From: Symbiodinium natans
Lineage: Eukaryota > Sar > Dinophyceae > Suessiales > Symbiodiniaceae
Assembly (NCBI GenBank): GCA_905221605.1
Contig: CAJNDS010002750.1
Location: 124,001 to 188,000 of the forward strand
Direction of reading: 5' to 3'
Length of the DNA: 64,000 nt
Shown here: in pieces, positions 24,828 through 35,900 of the stretch
How the letters are laid out: each line of letters starts with the position of its first letter
How positions within the stretch are numbered: the first letter of the stretch is position 1
Notes under the pieces: generated by a model
Database searches by the model: none
Seen by the model: the letters and a program-made list of their open reading frames with translations, nothing else
What the model was told of the DNA's origin: nothing
Translations under genes and position numbers: made by a program

Positions 24828-27800
24828 TCACAGTATCTTCAGCTGTGCGTTAGGGCAGCCAGCTTCTGCCTGCAGAAGAGCTGACACACTTCCAACACTT
24901 AGAGTCTGAGAAGCCCGAGAAGCCTGCCGACAGTAAGAGCGCGAGGAGTCAAGAAGGTTGCCAGAGAATCAGAATCTTGGCCATCACTTCCATGCCTTGC
25001 TCTCATCGAAGAGCTTCTGCAAGCCTTCCATGTACACCTGAGCTGCAGCATGACACATACATACTGATACATACCTGAGCTACTTTGAGCCATTTTCAAG
25101 AGACTTCTCATCATTACTACCGTTGTCCAGCCTTGTGCCAGTGGTCCACATCCTCGTTGGTGGGAGATTCTATCTGCGGCAAGTCAATTCCTTGTCCGAC
25201 CTCTCGGGGTTGAAGGCAAGGTCCCCTGTTGCCGTGCAAAGACAAAAGAATATACGGGTTGACGCATGTAAACACGTGTTGAGCGGGTAGAGTGCAGGCA
25301 GCCATGCAATGTCCATTGATACAAGACACTTGAAGATCTACTTCCTCACTAGCGGACTTTTGGGTGTGCTTCTCTTGCCGACAAGCAGCATAAGTCAGCA
25401 GCTTACTCTGTGGTCGGGGAAGGAAAGGAAGAACAGGCCAGCCAAAGAATGCCACCGCAGGGACATTGTTCCGAGCCTGAGGAGTTGGAGCCATACCCAA
25501 AGAGTGGTGCACCGCGGGCACTCAGTAGATTGGATGGCGACCTAAACCTCTATTACCCAGTAACCATTGCAAACAGTTTCTCGCGACCTCTCGAGTGGCC
25601 GTCGCAGGTTAGCGTGTTCTACAGGGGCAGTGCTGATGCGGGCTATCACGGGAGAGGGCGATTGAAAGCTTCCGATGCCATGAAGTCTAAACAAGGACCC
25701 ATAGTTTTACCTCGCACACCCCGGACCGTAGCTCACGCAATCCAATCAAAACATGACCCCCTAGAGTGTCTTGCTCCTTCAAGCGGGGCGTGTGCCGCCT
25801 TTCCCTTGCCTACATACGAGCATATTTCATGCTAACACATGGGTAGTTTAGGAGATCCAACTGTACCTGTATTCAAGTTGTGTCAGCAAGCAGTTTTGGT
25901 GTTCATACATTTCACCATTCTTAACGAGCCTTTTGCCCACTAACGTTTTACCATGCACATCATGATTTGATTCAGTACTGATGCGCTGACTCGGTCTAGC
26001 CTAATCATCCACACCCCACATCTTATGCGATCTGAAATTCAAAGGTTGGAACACACGTGTTAGATCGAAGTGTTGGTTTTCGCTGCGTTTGAAGTATATA
26101 CTGTAAAGCCCAGATTTTCCATTATTCGTGCTCATACTCGTTAAGACGCGACGACTCTCGGGGAGCTACAAAGGTGTGCAAAGGGAAGACAACAGGTCGC
26201 TCATGTAGTCTTGAGATTTGGTACTCTTTGTGGCTGGTTCGCATGCTTGCAAGAAGGTCTGTAACGTAATGTAACGTAAGCGCTCACAGTGGCTAGTCAA
26301 GGCAGCCTGATGAAAGACTCGAAGTTGACTGACATAGCACTGCACCGATGCTGCATCAACATGTCAACAAGCACTTGGGTCCCTCGCGATCTTCATTCGC
26401 AAAGCCTTCATGCCGCGGAACGTATAATACCTTGGCGCGGGAAGTCATGGTCAACCACAGTGGCTGCACAGGTGAGGGTGTCATTCTGTGTTCTCCGCGC
26501 GACCTCACATCATGCTGAGGTTTGGTTCTTCTGCAAGTCCGCGAAGCAGTCGTGATCTCGCTTGCAGCAAAGTCGCGTCTGGCACTCTCCAAAAGTGTAA
26601 ACAGGATGGGCGCGGTATCCGAACCTCGCTGTTGCTTTGCCCATGTGGGGACTCATTTATTGTGTAGCTTGTTTCAGGCTCACATGCAGGGCAATGGAAC
26701 GTAAGAAAACTGTGTCAATGGGGTCGGGCTGCACGAACCGAGAACAAAGTCACGAGTCAGGAAAAACGGGGCGCCGTGAACCTTACAGTTAAACCGAAAC
26801 TCTAAACCCTGTGGCGTTCCTGAAGCAAGAACCTAAAATGTCTAAATTAGCCCGAGTCATACTGTGATTCGGTTCTTAACGTAATGCTGCTACAAGATCA
26901 TTGAAAAACATACGAAGGACTACTGACCTTGCCCGTGCTTATTCCTGATTTGATTAGAATTAGATTTGAGTAGGATGTGTGCTGAGTTCCACGAAGTTGC
27001 ACACATCCGCACACCTTTGCAATCAGCAGCCTGTGCAATCTGCTAAGAGAAACTGGTAAGAGTGTTTTTTTTTTTGCTGCGGGTGCTTTTTTGTTGCGGG
27101 TGCGGGGCGCGCTTTTTTTTTGCTGCGGGTGCGGGGGCGCGCTTTTTTTTTCTGCGGGTGCGGGGGCGCGTTTTTTTTTTTGCTGCGGGTGCGGGGGCGC
27201 GTTTTTCTTTTTGTTGCGGGTGCCGTGGGGGCGCGTTTTTTTTTTTTTGCTGCGGGTGCGGAGCGTTTTTGCTGTTTTCTATATATTTTACTATGAAAAC
27301 CTCTATTTTCTCTAATTTTTAAAGGGAAATCCTCTTTCTTCTCTATATTCGAATATGAAAACCTCTATTTTCTCTACATTTAGTATGAAAACCTCTAGTT
27401 TTTCTAATTTCTCTATACTTTAATACGAAAACCTCTATTTCTCTATATTTTATAACGAAAACCTTTGTTTCTCTCTATTTTGGTCTATATCGTCATAGTT
27501 TTCCTCTATATTTAATGAGGAAGACATGAGACAGGAATACATGAGAAAATAATTCTCTGTGTTATCTCAATATGCGACTTGCAATTACAAGTGTCTTTGT
27601 TCCTCTTGTCCTATTTTAATGGGAAGCCTATTATTTTCTCTGTCTCTGAATAGGCAAACCTCCATTTTCTTAAAATTTGAACATGAAAACCTCTATTCTC
27701 TATCTTTGAATATCAAGACCTCTACATTTTAATATGAAAACACTTTGTGTTTTTGCTATATTTTCGTCAAGACATGAGAGAGGAATACATGAAAAGCTAA

Positions 27801-30207
27801 TTCTCTATATTGCCATAAGAGCACATGCATTATCTCTATCTGTGACTCGTAGACAACAAGTGTTTTTGTTCATGTCTCATAACACAAGCTCTATTTTCTC
27901 GATTCTTTACTAAGAAAACGTTGATATCTCTATTTTTAAACCGAAAATTCAACTTCCACTATAAGGTCTGAATTTTCGCAGGAAAGCAAGCATATATTCC
28001 GTCTTTTTTCAGGGGGGTTGGGGGCTGCGCAGACCGCCGCATTTGAAAACACAATGCTCGCATCATTGGTTTGGAAGGGATTCGTAAGCTTTGAAGCAGG
28101 CTTGCCGGCTAAAAAAGCGGGGGGGTTGGGGGTGGCGCAGCCCCCCCCCCATTTGCAAACACAATGCTCGCATCATCATGGGTTTGGAAGGGATTCGTAT
28201 GATTGAAGCAAGTTTGCCCGGCTAAAAAGCGCAGCCCCCCGCGGGGGGGAATGCTCTCACGATGGGTTCGGAAAGGATTCATTTGCTTTGAAGCAAGCTG
28301 GCATGGCTTTAAGAAGCGGGGGGGGTTGGGGGGGGCGCAGCCCCCCCCCCATTTGCAAACCCAATGCTCGCATGATAGGCTTGAACAAGAAGCGAGCTGG
28401 CACGGTTTAAAGAGGGGGGGTCGGGCGGGGTGCAGCCCTCCCTCCACCGTTTGCAAACACAATGCTCGCATGATGGCCTTGGGAAGGATTCATGCTTTGA
28501 AAACGCTTGCACAGTTTAAAGGAGGGGGGGGGTTGGGGGTGGGGATGGGGAGGCAATTGCAATACAAATGACCTGGGGGGTGGGGAGGAAGGGGGGGGGC
28601 GCGTTTTTTTTTTTGCTGCGGGTGCGGGGGCGCGTTTTTTTTTTTGCTGCGGGTGAAGGGGGCGACACGCGCCAGGTCACTCACTCACCGGGGCGGCCCC
28701 CGAAAAAAAGCACCCACAGCAAAAAAGCACCCACAACAAAAAAAAAACACGGGTTCCAACTGGTACTGCTAAAGGCAAATGCCCGTCAAGGCTCCGCAGG
28801 CAGTACTTGATGAAGCCTTTTCTGTTGCGAAGGACACAAACGTCCTCACACACGATGGCACATTGACATGGCACCGATACCTGTGCAAGCGAGTGCTGAA
28901 TGCTTGTCCTTTCCATACTCGAAGGCGACAGCATCCAAAAAGCCACCAGGTATAAATGAGATCTCAGTTAAGAAGCAGCAACTGCTCACGATGGCGGGTC
29001 ACCAAAAGGCACGGCTCTGCAAAATCAAGTCTTTCACAAAAACAACTTATCAGGTTCCGCCGTCTGCTTTCATTCAAGAAGCATTGACACCTTTCGTCAT
29101 GTGGAGTTTGAAGCCTCGCAGGCTGTCAATGCCCAGCGCATCAGCACATTACAGACAAAGGGCCTCAGACGAATGGCTACGGCTACGGCAATAGCATGCA
29201 GTGCATGCAGTAGCTGTCCTGCGTAGTTTCCTTCCACTGGTTAAAGCTCCCGGGTTGGGCCTTCCGGGTCGCAGGCTTCGATGGCCCTGTCCTCGGGTCA
29301 TTTGTGGTTCTGCGCCGGCGATTGCTCTCATTACGTTAAACATAAAGTTGAAACACTGGCCTTTCGTTGTCTGGAAGACGGCTCTATACTGCTCTAGATT
29401 TTTCTGCTTTAGTAAAAAGGCACCCACACTGTCCGCGCAATTACTTGGAATGCAGATGGCCTCGGCTTCGTAGGCCTCGCTCATCAGCCGAAAGCCGGGG
29501 TTCTTGTGCCTGCGACAAGCTGCGCAGTAGTCGCAAGATACTCCAAACTGGCCCAAACGAACCCTAAAACCTATAATCCCAACTACACAAACCAGCCCTG
29601 AGCACTAGAACTACTCCGAAATTGCCACCCTGGCCTCAGGGTGGGGTCACACAACCATGCAACACGGGTGGCCGCGCGCATGAAGTCCGGGTTGAAGGTG
29701 CCGTTGATGGTGAACCCTGCTGAGAGGCAGCCTGGCAAGTGCTGGCGCAAGTGCTGGCTGAAGCGGAAGTGTAGGGATGTATCGCGATTGATGGTTGCCA
29801 TGCCAAGGAGCCGTGTGGGTGGAAGCCGAAGAAGCTCTTCGTGGGTCGGATGTCATGCAAGGCACCTCGAAGAGCTGTCTCAGTGTAGTAGTCCTGTGCG
29901 GATCTTGGTATCGGACATCGGGCGTAGCAACGTAGCGACGTAGCTGCAGCAGATAGGCATTGACACACAGTCCCGCGGTGCCTTTGCCCATGTGCTGACA
30001 TAGTTGAAGAGCCAAGGCCTTGGAGAAATGGTTCCTCGGCTGAATTTTGCAAGTGTCTGTGCAGCTTGTGGAGGCACGCTGCCGATAACAAGTGTCTACC
30101 CAGCCTACTCGTGTCGAAACGGCAGACCCTACGTGCCTGACTTTGTCCAAGCGACCTGATCGAGTAACGATCCAAGTCAGGAACGAAGCAAAGATCGCAG
30201 CAGCCAT
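24828..30207 (-). CDS. DGAT2-family acyltransferase, copy 1 (14 exons)
   Basis: Diacylglycerol O-acyltransferase type 2 family: expected to transfer an acyl group from acyl-CoA to diacylglycerol or a similar alcohol at the ER membrane. Exons: 30142-30207 (start ATG, hydrophobic N-terminus MAAAIFASFLTWIV), 29965-30039, 29812-29893 (FFGFHPHG catalytic motif), 29635-29731 (GFTINGTFNPDFM), 29461-29509, about 29253-29291, 28909-28962 (FIPGGFLDAVAFE), 28795-28844 (VLRNRKGFIKYCL), 26577-26624 (HPVYTFGE), 26388-26430, 25390-25476 (PAVAFFGWPVLPFLPR), 25132-25200 (VGQGIDLP), 24996-25037 (LQKLFDESK), 24828-24869 (stop). Joined product about 280 aa, slightly short for the family but with every signature block in order. 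Of 12 donors fixed, 8 are GC, 2 GA and 2 GT. The exon near 29.27 kb has an uncertain 3' end. Substrate cannot be told from sequence; monoacylglycerol or wax alcohols are alternatives. Confidence 0.87.
27062..27270. repeat. 30-bp tandem repeat, poly-T plus GCTGCGGGTGCGGGGGCGCG
   Basis: About seven copies of T(8-11) followed by GCTGCGGGTGCGGGGGCGCG. Two more copies lie at 28598-28655 and inverted degenerate copies (poly-A with GCACCCACAGC) at 28703-28745. All lie within intron 8 of DGAT2-like copy 1. Confidence 0.9.
27285..27990. repeat. Degenerate AT-rich repeat (GAAAACCTCTATTTTCTCTA)
   Basis: Roughly 30-40-bp units with the core GAAAACCTCTATTTTCTCTA and variants, recurring irregularly across 700 bp. 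Within intron 8 of DGAT2-like copy 1. Confidence 0.75.
28010..28525. repeat. 95-112-bp tandem repeat with G-run/C-run hairpin core
   Basis: About five copies. Each has a G-rich block (GGGGGGTTGGGGGTGGCG), then CAGCCCCCCCC, then a conserved ATTTGCAAACACAATGCTCG segment and GGTTTGGAAGGGATTC. The G run and C run of one unit can pair into a stable hairpin. Located in intron 8 of DGAT2-like copy 1. Confidence 0.85.
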
Positions 30208-31559
30208 TGCCTCATTTGGTCAACTGGTTGCTTGATCACAAATGGCTTCTAACGGACATTTTATTTAGTTGTGCAACTAGCATTTTAAATACATGTTCTG
30301 AGGCACTTAGTAGCGCAAATACAGGTACCTTAGTTCGCTTGGTGAACATAATTGGAGGTTGGTTCCACAACTTAAACTAATCATACTACCAAAGCCTGTG
30401 AATTACAAATCTCGCAAAAATGCTTCAAAAAACAAAACGGCTGTCTAACAAACACATAATTGGCTAAAGCGAGACCTCAGTTTTGGATGTCGAGCAGGAC
30501 TTGGACGCGTAGACTTCCTAAACCCTTCAAAACGCAGCGGACTAATACCGCGTAACCAGAAAGAAGAATTCATAACAATGGCTCACAAAGAAACCGGGTA
30601 TATGGGTAGCAACTAACGCACTGTGGCTACTTGGGAGCAAACATCCCACGCGCCCCACACGCAACTAGTGCGAAATTGAATTCTGCAGCGTTTTCTGTTC
30701 GTAGCCTTGTCAATTCTGATTCTGTGCCATGCCAGGCTGGTTCCTGAAGGCGGCTATCGCATTTCCTGAATCTGGTTCCCAGAACGTTGCCTTCGCTTCC
30801 TGAATGTTGCTGCTCTGATCGACGCAGTGGCCAGTTGAGTGGGCACGCGAGTTCACTCGTGACTGGCCCAACCATTAATCGAAGCCTTCAGAGCCTGTGC
30901 TGTCTGTATCGGCTGCCAGATTGGCAGCTGAAGGAGGTGTTCCCCCCTGTAACGCGACTGTATTGCAATCCTTCCTAGAAGAGCCGACTTTCAAGAAAGT
31001 ACTCACCCTCTGTACAACTCACTTACAACAATCGTGAAAAGGGAACCTAGAATTCGGACTGGGCTAGTTCCCACAAAGGCGCGAGAGGCCATCGGGAATA
31101 GATCAAGCAACAGTCTGCGTCCTTCTGCCCCCCATCATCGCGATGTTGGTAGCAGACTGTTTTCGGTCACTGAAAGTCGGCTTCAATCATGTCCACGTCT
31201 AACTGCAGACGTGAAGACCGCTGCCGCAGATTGTCATTTCTTACATGCGCGTAATGCACAAGAGTTCTGGAAAACTGAACCTCTGCCCTGGCTGTCATGC
31301 AGATGTCTCTATATAATATATGTATACAAGTACATACATTTGGAGACAGAGAGAGAGAGAGAGAAAGGCAGAGAGCGAGGGAGAGAGAAAGAAGGAACAA
31401 AGAAAGACAGGCAGACAGGGAGACAGGCAGACAAACAGTGAGAGAAAGAGAGCGAGAAAGAGCTCCTCTAGTTTCGTATGGAGTTGCGTGTTTGCATTTT
31501 CTAGTCATGCATGTGTACAGATTCTTTGGCAGTTTACAGTGAGGAAACCTTTCTTAACA
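30208..31559. other. Upstream region of DGAT2-like copy 1
   Basis: No gene recognised. AT-richer stretch at 30240-30480. A GA-rich simple tract (GAGAGAGAGAAAGGCAGAGA and similar) occupies about 31345-31465 and opens spurious Arg/Glu ORFs. Confidence 0.45.
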
Positions 31560-32123
31560 TCAAACAAGGAACGATGCCATCATGGGCCCTTGCAGCCATG
31601 CACAAGACGAACACGCACAGAGCCTTGGCTGAAATTCCTTCCCTAGAATCATACATGGAATGCTGAGCACTCTCCGTCTCCAACACAATTCGTGCAACAG
31701 CAAGCTGTAACATCTCGACTCAATCTCACTCCGAGGAGCGGGGCGCAGCGACTTCGGCCCGGCCATCAGTCCCACTCCGGCTCCTGAAAGGTGAAACTGA
31801 CGGGTTTCTTTGGACTCGTCATGACTTGTCCAGATGTCACAGGACGGCAAAAACCGTCCGAGGCCGAGACCCATGGAGGCCAGCAAGCCTTTGGCTCCGA
31901 AAGGAGCACCCGCGGTCAGTAGGGAGCCGAGTAGCAGGCCTCGCACAAAGGAGCCGCGCCGAAGACCGAATCGTGGGTTTCAAGTCTCCACTGTCCAACG
32001 TGCTCCCTAAGCTTTAAAGGGATTGGAGTCCACCGGTCTGCCCTCCTCCATCTGGCCTGGGGGAATGACCCAGGCAGGGACGATGATAAGATGGGCGAGG
32101 AGCCCCTTCGTCCATGACTTCAC
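31560..32123 (-). CDS. X1: small membrane protein gene, paralogue of X2
   Basis: Exons 32042-32123 (VKSWTKGLLAHLIIVPAWVI then PPGQMEE), 31865-31939 (LLLGSLLTAGAPFGAKGLLA) and a third starting at 31783 (AGVGLMAGPKSLRPAPRS). Nucleotide differences from X2 fall at synonymous third positions in these frames, which supports coding and fixes the frames. The first intron begins GC and ends AG. The second is probably GC-AG of about 81 nt (31864-31784), with an alternative in which the frame simply reads through. Two hydrophobic segments predict a membrane protein. Unlike X2, no stop follows PAPRS: the frame runs on to 31560, adding about 50 residues. An upstream first exon has not been found. Family not recognised. 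Confidence 0.6.
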
Positions 32124-32980
32124 CTCGGGTGCATAGCTCCTAGGCCCACCGAGCAACCGCGCAGCCGCCGACAACCAAAGATGGTAAGGCAGTGCCAAGC
32201 GTGCGTAAAGGTGTCTACACAGACTGCCATGCACGCGGTCCTTCCAGCTTGCCCTATCCCGCCCTCGCTCTGCACTTGCCAACAAAGCCATGACAGATGC
32301 AGGATGATGCATTCCTTTTGCTGCACACCTTTAAAAAAGGAAAGTGCACATAGTGCCATGTTCGGCTAAGAAAGCTAAGACCGATTGAAACGAAGAGTTC
32401 ACATAAGCGTAGTGTCGCATGTGCCGGCATGCAAGGATGGTGCTCGATCGAAAGCCTTGCACGAATTGTAGATGAAGAGGATGTCAACCTCTCGGCACAT
32501 GCTCCTTCCTACAGCAGCATTCAAAAGGGCCCATCTGCTTGAATGCCGATGCTGAGCAGGGATGACATGGAGAAACCCTAGACGCTTGCAAATCTCCACC
32601 AGATGAAGGATCAAAAACCTGGCAGCAGGACAAGCCACACAGAGGGCATCCTTTCCAGCAGCATAGGCACAAACAGTTCTGAATTCTGTACCCACCTAAG
32701 CCCAGCCTGGATCCTTCCCTCAAGTCAACAGCCAACTCGAAGTCACAAAATCGATTCGTTCATAGAGCCCTATGGCTTGGAAGGTGCGTCTCCAGGTCTC
32801 ATGGGCCGAAGGCCGAAGGCTTGCAGTGTGGCCATGCCGGCCATTCCGCCTTTCGGCTGAAACTTTTATGGCCGGGCCTTCGCGGGAATAAGAAAAGTGG
32901 GCAGCTCGTCCACACACCCTGACACTTAAATTGGCGAAGGCATTGTACTTGGAGAATTCGTTTCGGAACGAATCAACATT
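32124..32980. other. Between X1 and DGAT2-like copy 2
   Basis: Short ORFs only. Exon 1 of X1 is expected here but was not identified. Confidence 0.35.
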
Positions 32981-35900
32981 TCACAGTATCTCCAGCTGTG
33001 CATCAGGATAACCTGCATCGGCCTGCAGAAAGAGAAGCACAAAACTCTGAGGATGTAAGAAATGACCGCACACAATGTCACAAGGTTGGAGGAGCGTAGT
33101 TCTGCATCGCTGTTGCAGCGCTGGTGATCTGCCTTGCTCTCATCGAACAGCTTCTGCAAGCCATCCATGTACACCTGGCAGCGCAGTAGCAAACCAAGAG
33201 TGAGGGCAGACGATTGGGCTTGAGGCGCTCACGATGTCCCGACTGTTACCCGCTGAGTATCTCTGTGGCACCCTGCCTTGTGCCAGTGGTCCACATCCTC
33301 GTTGGAGGGAGATGGGATGTGTGGAAGGTCGATTCCCTGTCCAACCTGTCAAGGTCAACACATGCTCCACCTGCAGAGCACATCACTTCGTTGGAAGGCT
33401 GCTTTCTGAGCTCGAACCTCAAAACACAGTTGGCATACTCTCAGACCGCGAGTGCGTCTTTGCCGTCAAGGCGCGTAAGTGTACAACCTCGACTGCGGCC
33501 GCGGCAAGAAGGGCAGCACGGGCCAGCCAAAGAAAGCAACAGCCGGCACATTGTTCTGGCCCTTGGCGGGTAAAAAACTATGTCAAGAACTGCACTTTCA
33601 ATTTGCTTCGGCCAATGTGAACATTGACATGCTGTTGACATGCTTAGACCGTCTCAACCTACACAAGTCCTTTTTATCGCCTAAGCCTTGTAAGCTCAAG
33701 CGTTGTCGGTTGAAGACTCCTCGCTGGAGTAGTCAAAGTAGGTCCCATCTGCCGTGCTCTTGGCGAGCAGCGGGGCCAGCGGGAGCGGGGCCCCCCGGGA
33801 AGCAGAAAGAATTTCCCGGAGCTCCCGTAGCCGATGCCACTTATCAGGGTCAATGCCACCCATGTCAAGCACTGCGAAGGTGTCTGGGGGCAGGTCCGTG
33901 GCATAGTTCACGGGCGGATACAGTGCAGAAGTGGCTGCATAGGACCGTAAGGCTGTAATAGCTAGACCAAGCTGACAGACGCAAGTGATGAAACCAGTGA
34001 GAATTTTGACGGAGACATATGAGGGCATCACCCAGCTTTCACCCTCAAAGTCTTTTCGCACCAGCTTCTGCAACACTTTTTCCAACAAGCGTGTCAACAG
34101 CATCTGCCACACAACGAAGTGCTCCATTGCATTCACATTAGCTTGCGTTAATGTATCAGAGCTGATGGACTCCGTCATAAGTGGGAGGAGGCACTTGAAG
34201 CACCACAGGCCGAAAAGGGTACTTACGGTCGCCACAAACCCACACATCTTATCGATCTTGGCGAAGATGCCGGACTGAGCATAAGGCTGGTTGAAGGAGT
34301 CAATCAGCCCGACCACAGGGAGGATCACCACGAACTGTTGTAAGCCAAACACAAAGAAGCGAAGATGCCAAAGTTTAACTTTTCGCGCACAGCAGCTCCA
34401 TCCAAAAATGCAACAGAGAGGCGGTTTCCCATAAACTGGTATCGGCTCTTCTGGCAGATGCGTGACGATTTGCTTCTGGCTGCCATTGAGAATGAATAGC
34501 AACTCAATGATCACGTTCACGGATAAGGCCAGCTGACATGTCCGCAGCAGGGAGAGAAGCTCGGCAGCACCTGGCAAGAACATCTGCAAGGCCGCCGTCA
34601 CGGAAAAGGTCAAGGGCATAAGCAAGAGCACTATCACTCGGGTTGCCTGCAAGCTTCAAGACATCCACAGGGGGGTATGGGTCATGCGGCCACATAAAAA
34701 TAAGCGGAAAGCTTGCTGAGCAACTTAGGGTCTCGGGCACCGAATGACGAGATCAGCTCCTCGTCTCCAAAACCCTGCGCTCTGGCAGCTGCGATGTGCC
34801 GCTTGATGTTGTAGACAGAGATGCCAATGGCCAGGGCGGTGCTAGCAGTGCCAACGAACCAAAAAGCGAGAAGGCACGCAGGTGGGTTTTCGTACATATA
34901 CAAGGCATTGGACTGTGTGAAGCCATTCGTCTTAGGGGCCGCTTGCGCCATCCACACTCGACGCTGGCGCTACCTTCGAAGCCCTGCATGAGCCAAGCAG
35001 CTGCTTCGTCATGCTTCCGGTGGTTTGTCTTTGCTGCGTCTTCTCTCACCGCCAACCCCGCTTGCGACAGTTCACCAAACATCGAAACGATTGCAGTACC
35101 CTGGCAGCCTCAACGATGCCAGCACAATGCAAATATCTCACGGTTCAACACACCTGGTCACCCGCTAATGTTTGTAAACGCAGCCTTTCAAATCAAATTG
35201 TAAGAGCCGACGGCAGCTGCTCAAACCGTGGGACAAAATTGCAGCTGATGAGACTGACACTTTTGGTCAGATTCAACACAGCCTGCAACATCCTGCAACT
35301 GCAGCCGATTGCACCCGTACCTAGATTGGCAGCTAAACACACACATTCACATGCTCACTGGCAGCTCGTACTTCTGACGAAGAAGTATCAACTGCTTTTG
35401 GCTTCTTGTCGGGATCAATTCCACCCATATCAAGAACAGCCATGGTGTCTGGGGGTAGGTCCGTAGCAAAGTTCACTGGCGGATACATTGCTGGTCCAGC
35501 TTCATAGGCACGCAGGCCGAGATGGGCAAGGTAGAGCTGAAGTACACAGGTCAGGAAACCTGCAACAACTTGAAGGAAGAGCGTGTTTGGCATTGTCCAA
35601 TTATTGGCATGAAGATCGGTCTTCAAAATCAAGGGCATGATCTTGTCCATGACCTTAGAGAATAGCATTTGCAGCAGCAGGAACTGCTCCATGGCATCCA
35701 GCGTGCTCTTTGAAGCAGCACGTTTCTGGATGGACTCCGTCATAAGTGGAAGGAGGCACTTGAAGCACCACATGCCGAACAGTGTACTCAAAGTCACCAC
35801 AAGCCCGCATGCCATGTCGATCTTGGCGAAGATGCCAGTCTCAGCATAGGACTGGTTGAAGGAGTCAATCAGCGCCACTACAGGGAGGATCACCATGAAC

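Noticed and set aside
24401-24853. 150-codon plus-strand ORF
   Set aside because: No motif and its end overlaps the conserved last exon of DGAT2-like copy 1 on the other strand.
29172-29182. CCGTAGCCATT on the minus strand, matching the 5' part of the dinoflagellate spliced leader
   Set aside because: Only 11 nt, the continuation (CGTCTGAGG) does not fit the leader, and it falls within an intron of DGAT2-like copy 1 rather than ahead of a gene.
24828-30207. DGAT2-like copy 1 as a frameshifted pseudogene
   Set aside because: The apparent frameshift lies in a segment that behaves like a short intron in both copies, and all other exons keep frame, lengths and family motifs.
31297-31646. Arg/Glu-rich ORFs near 31.3-31.6 kb
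   Set aside because: Arise from a GA-rich simple-sequence tract.
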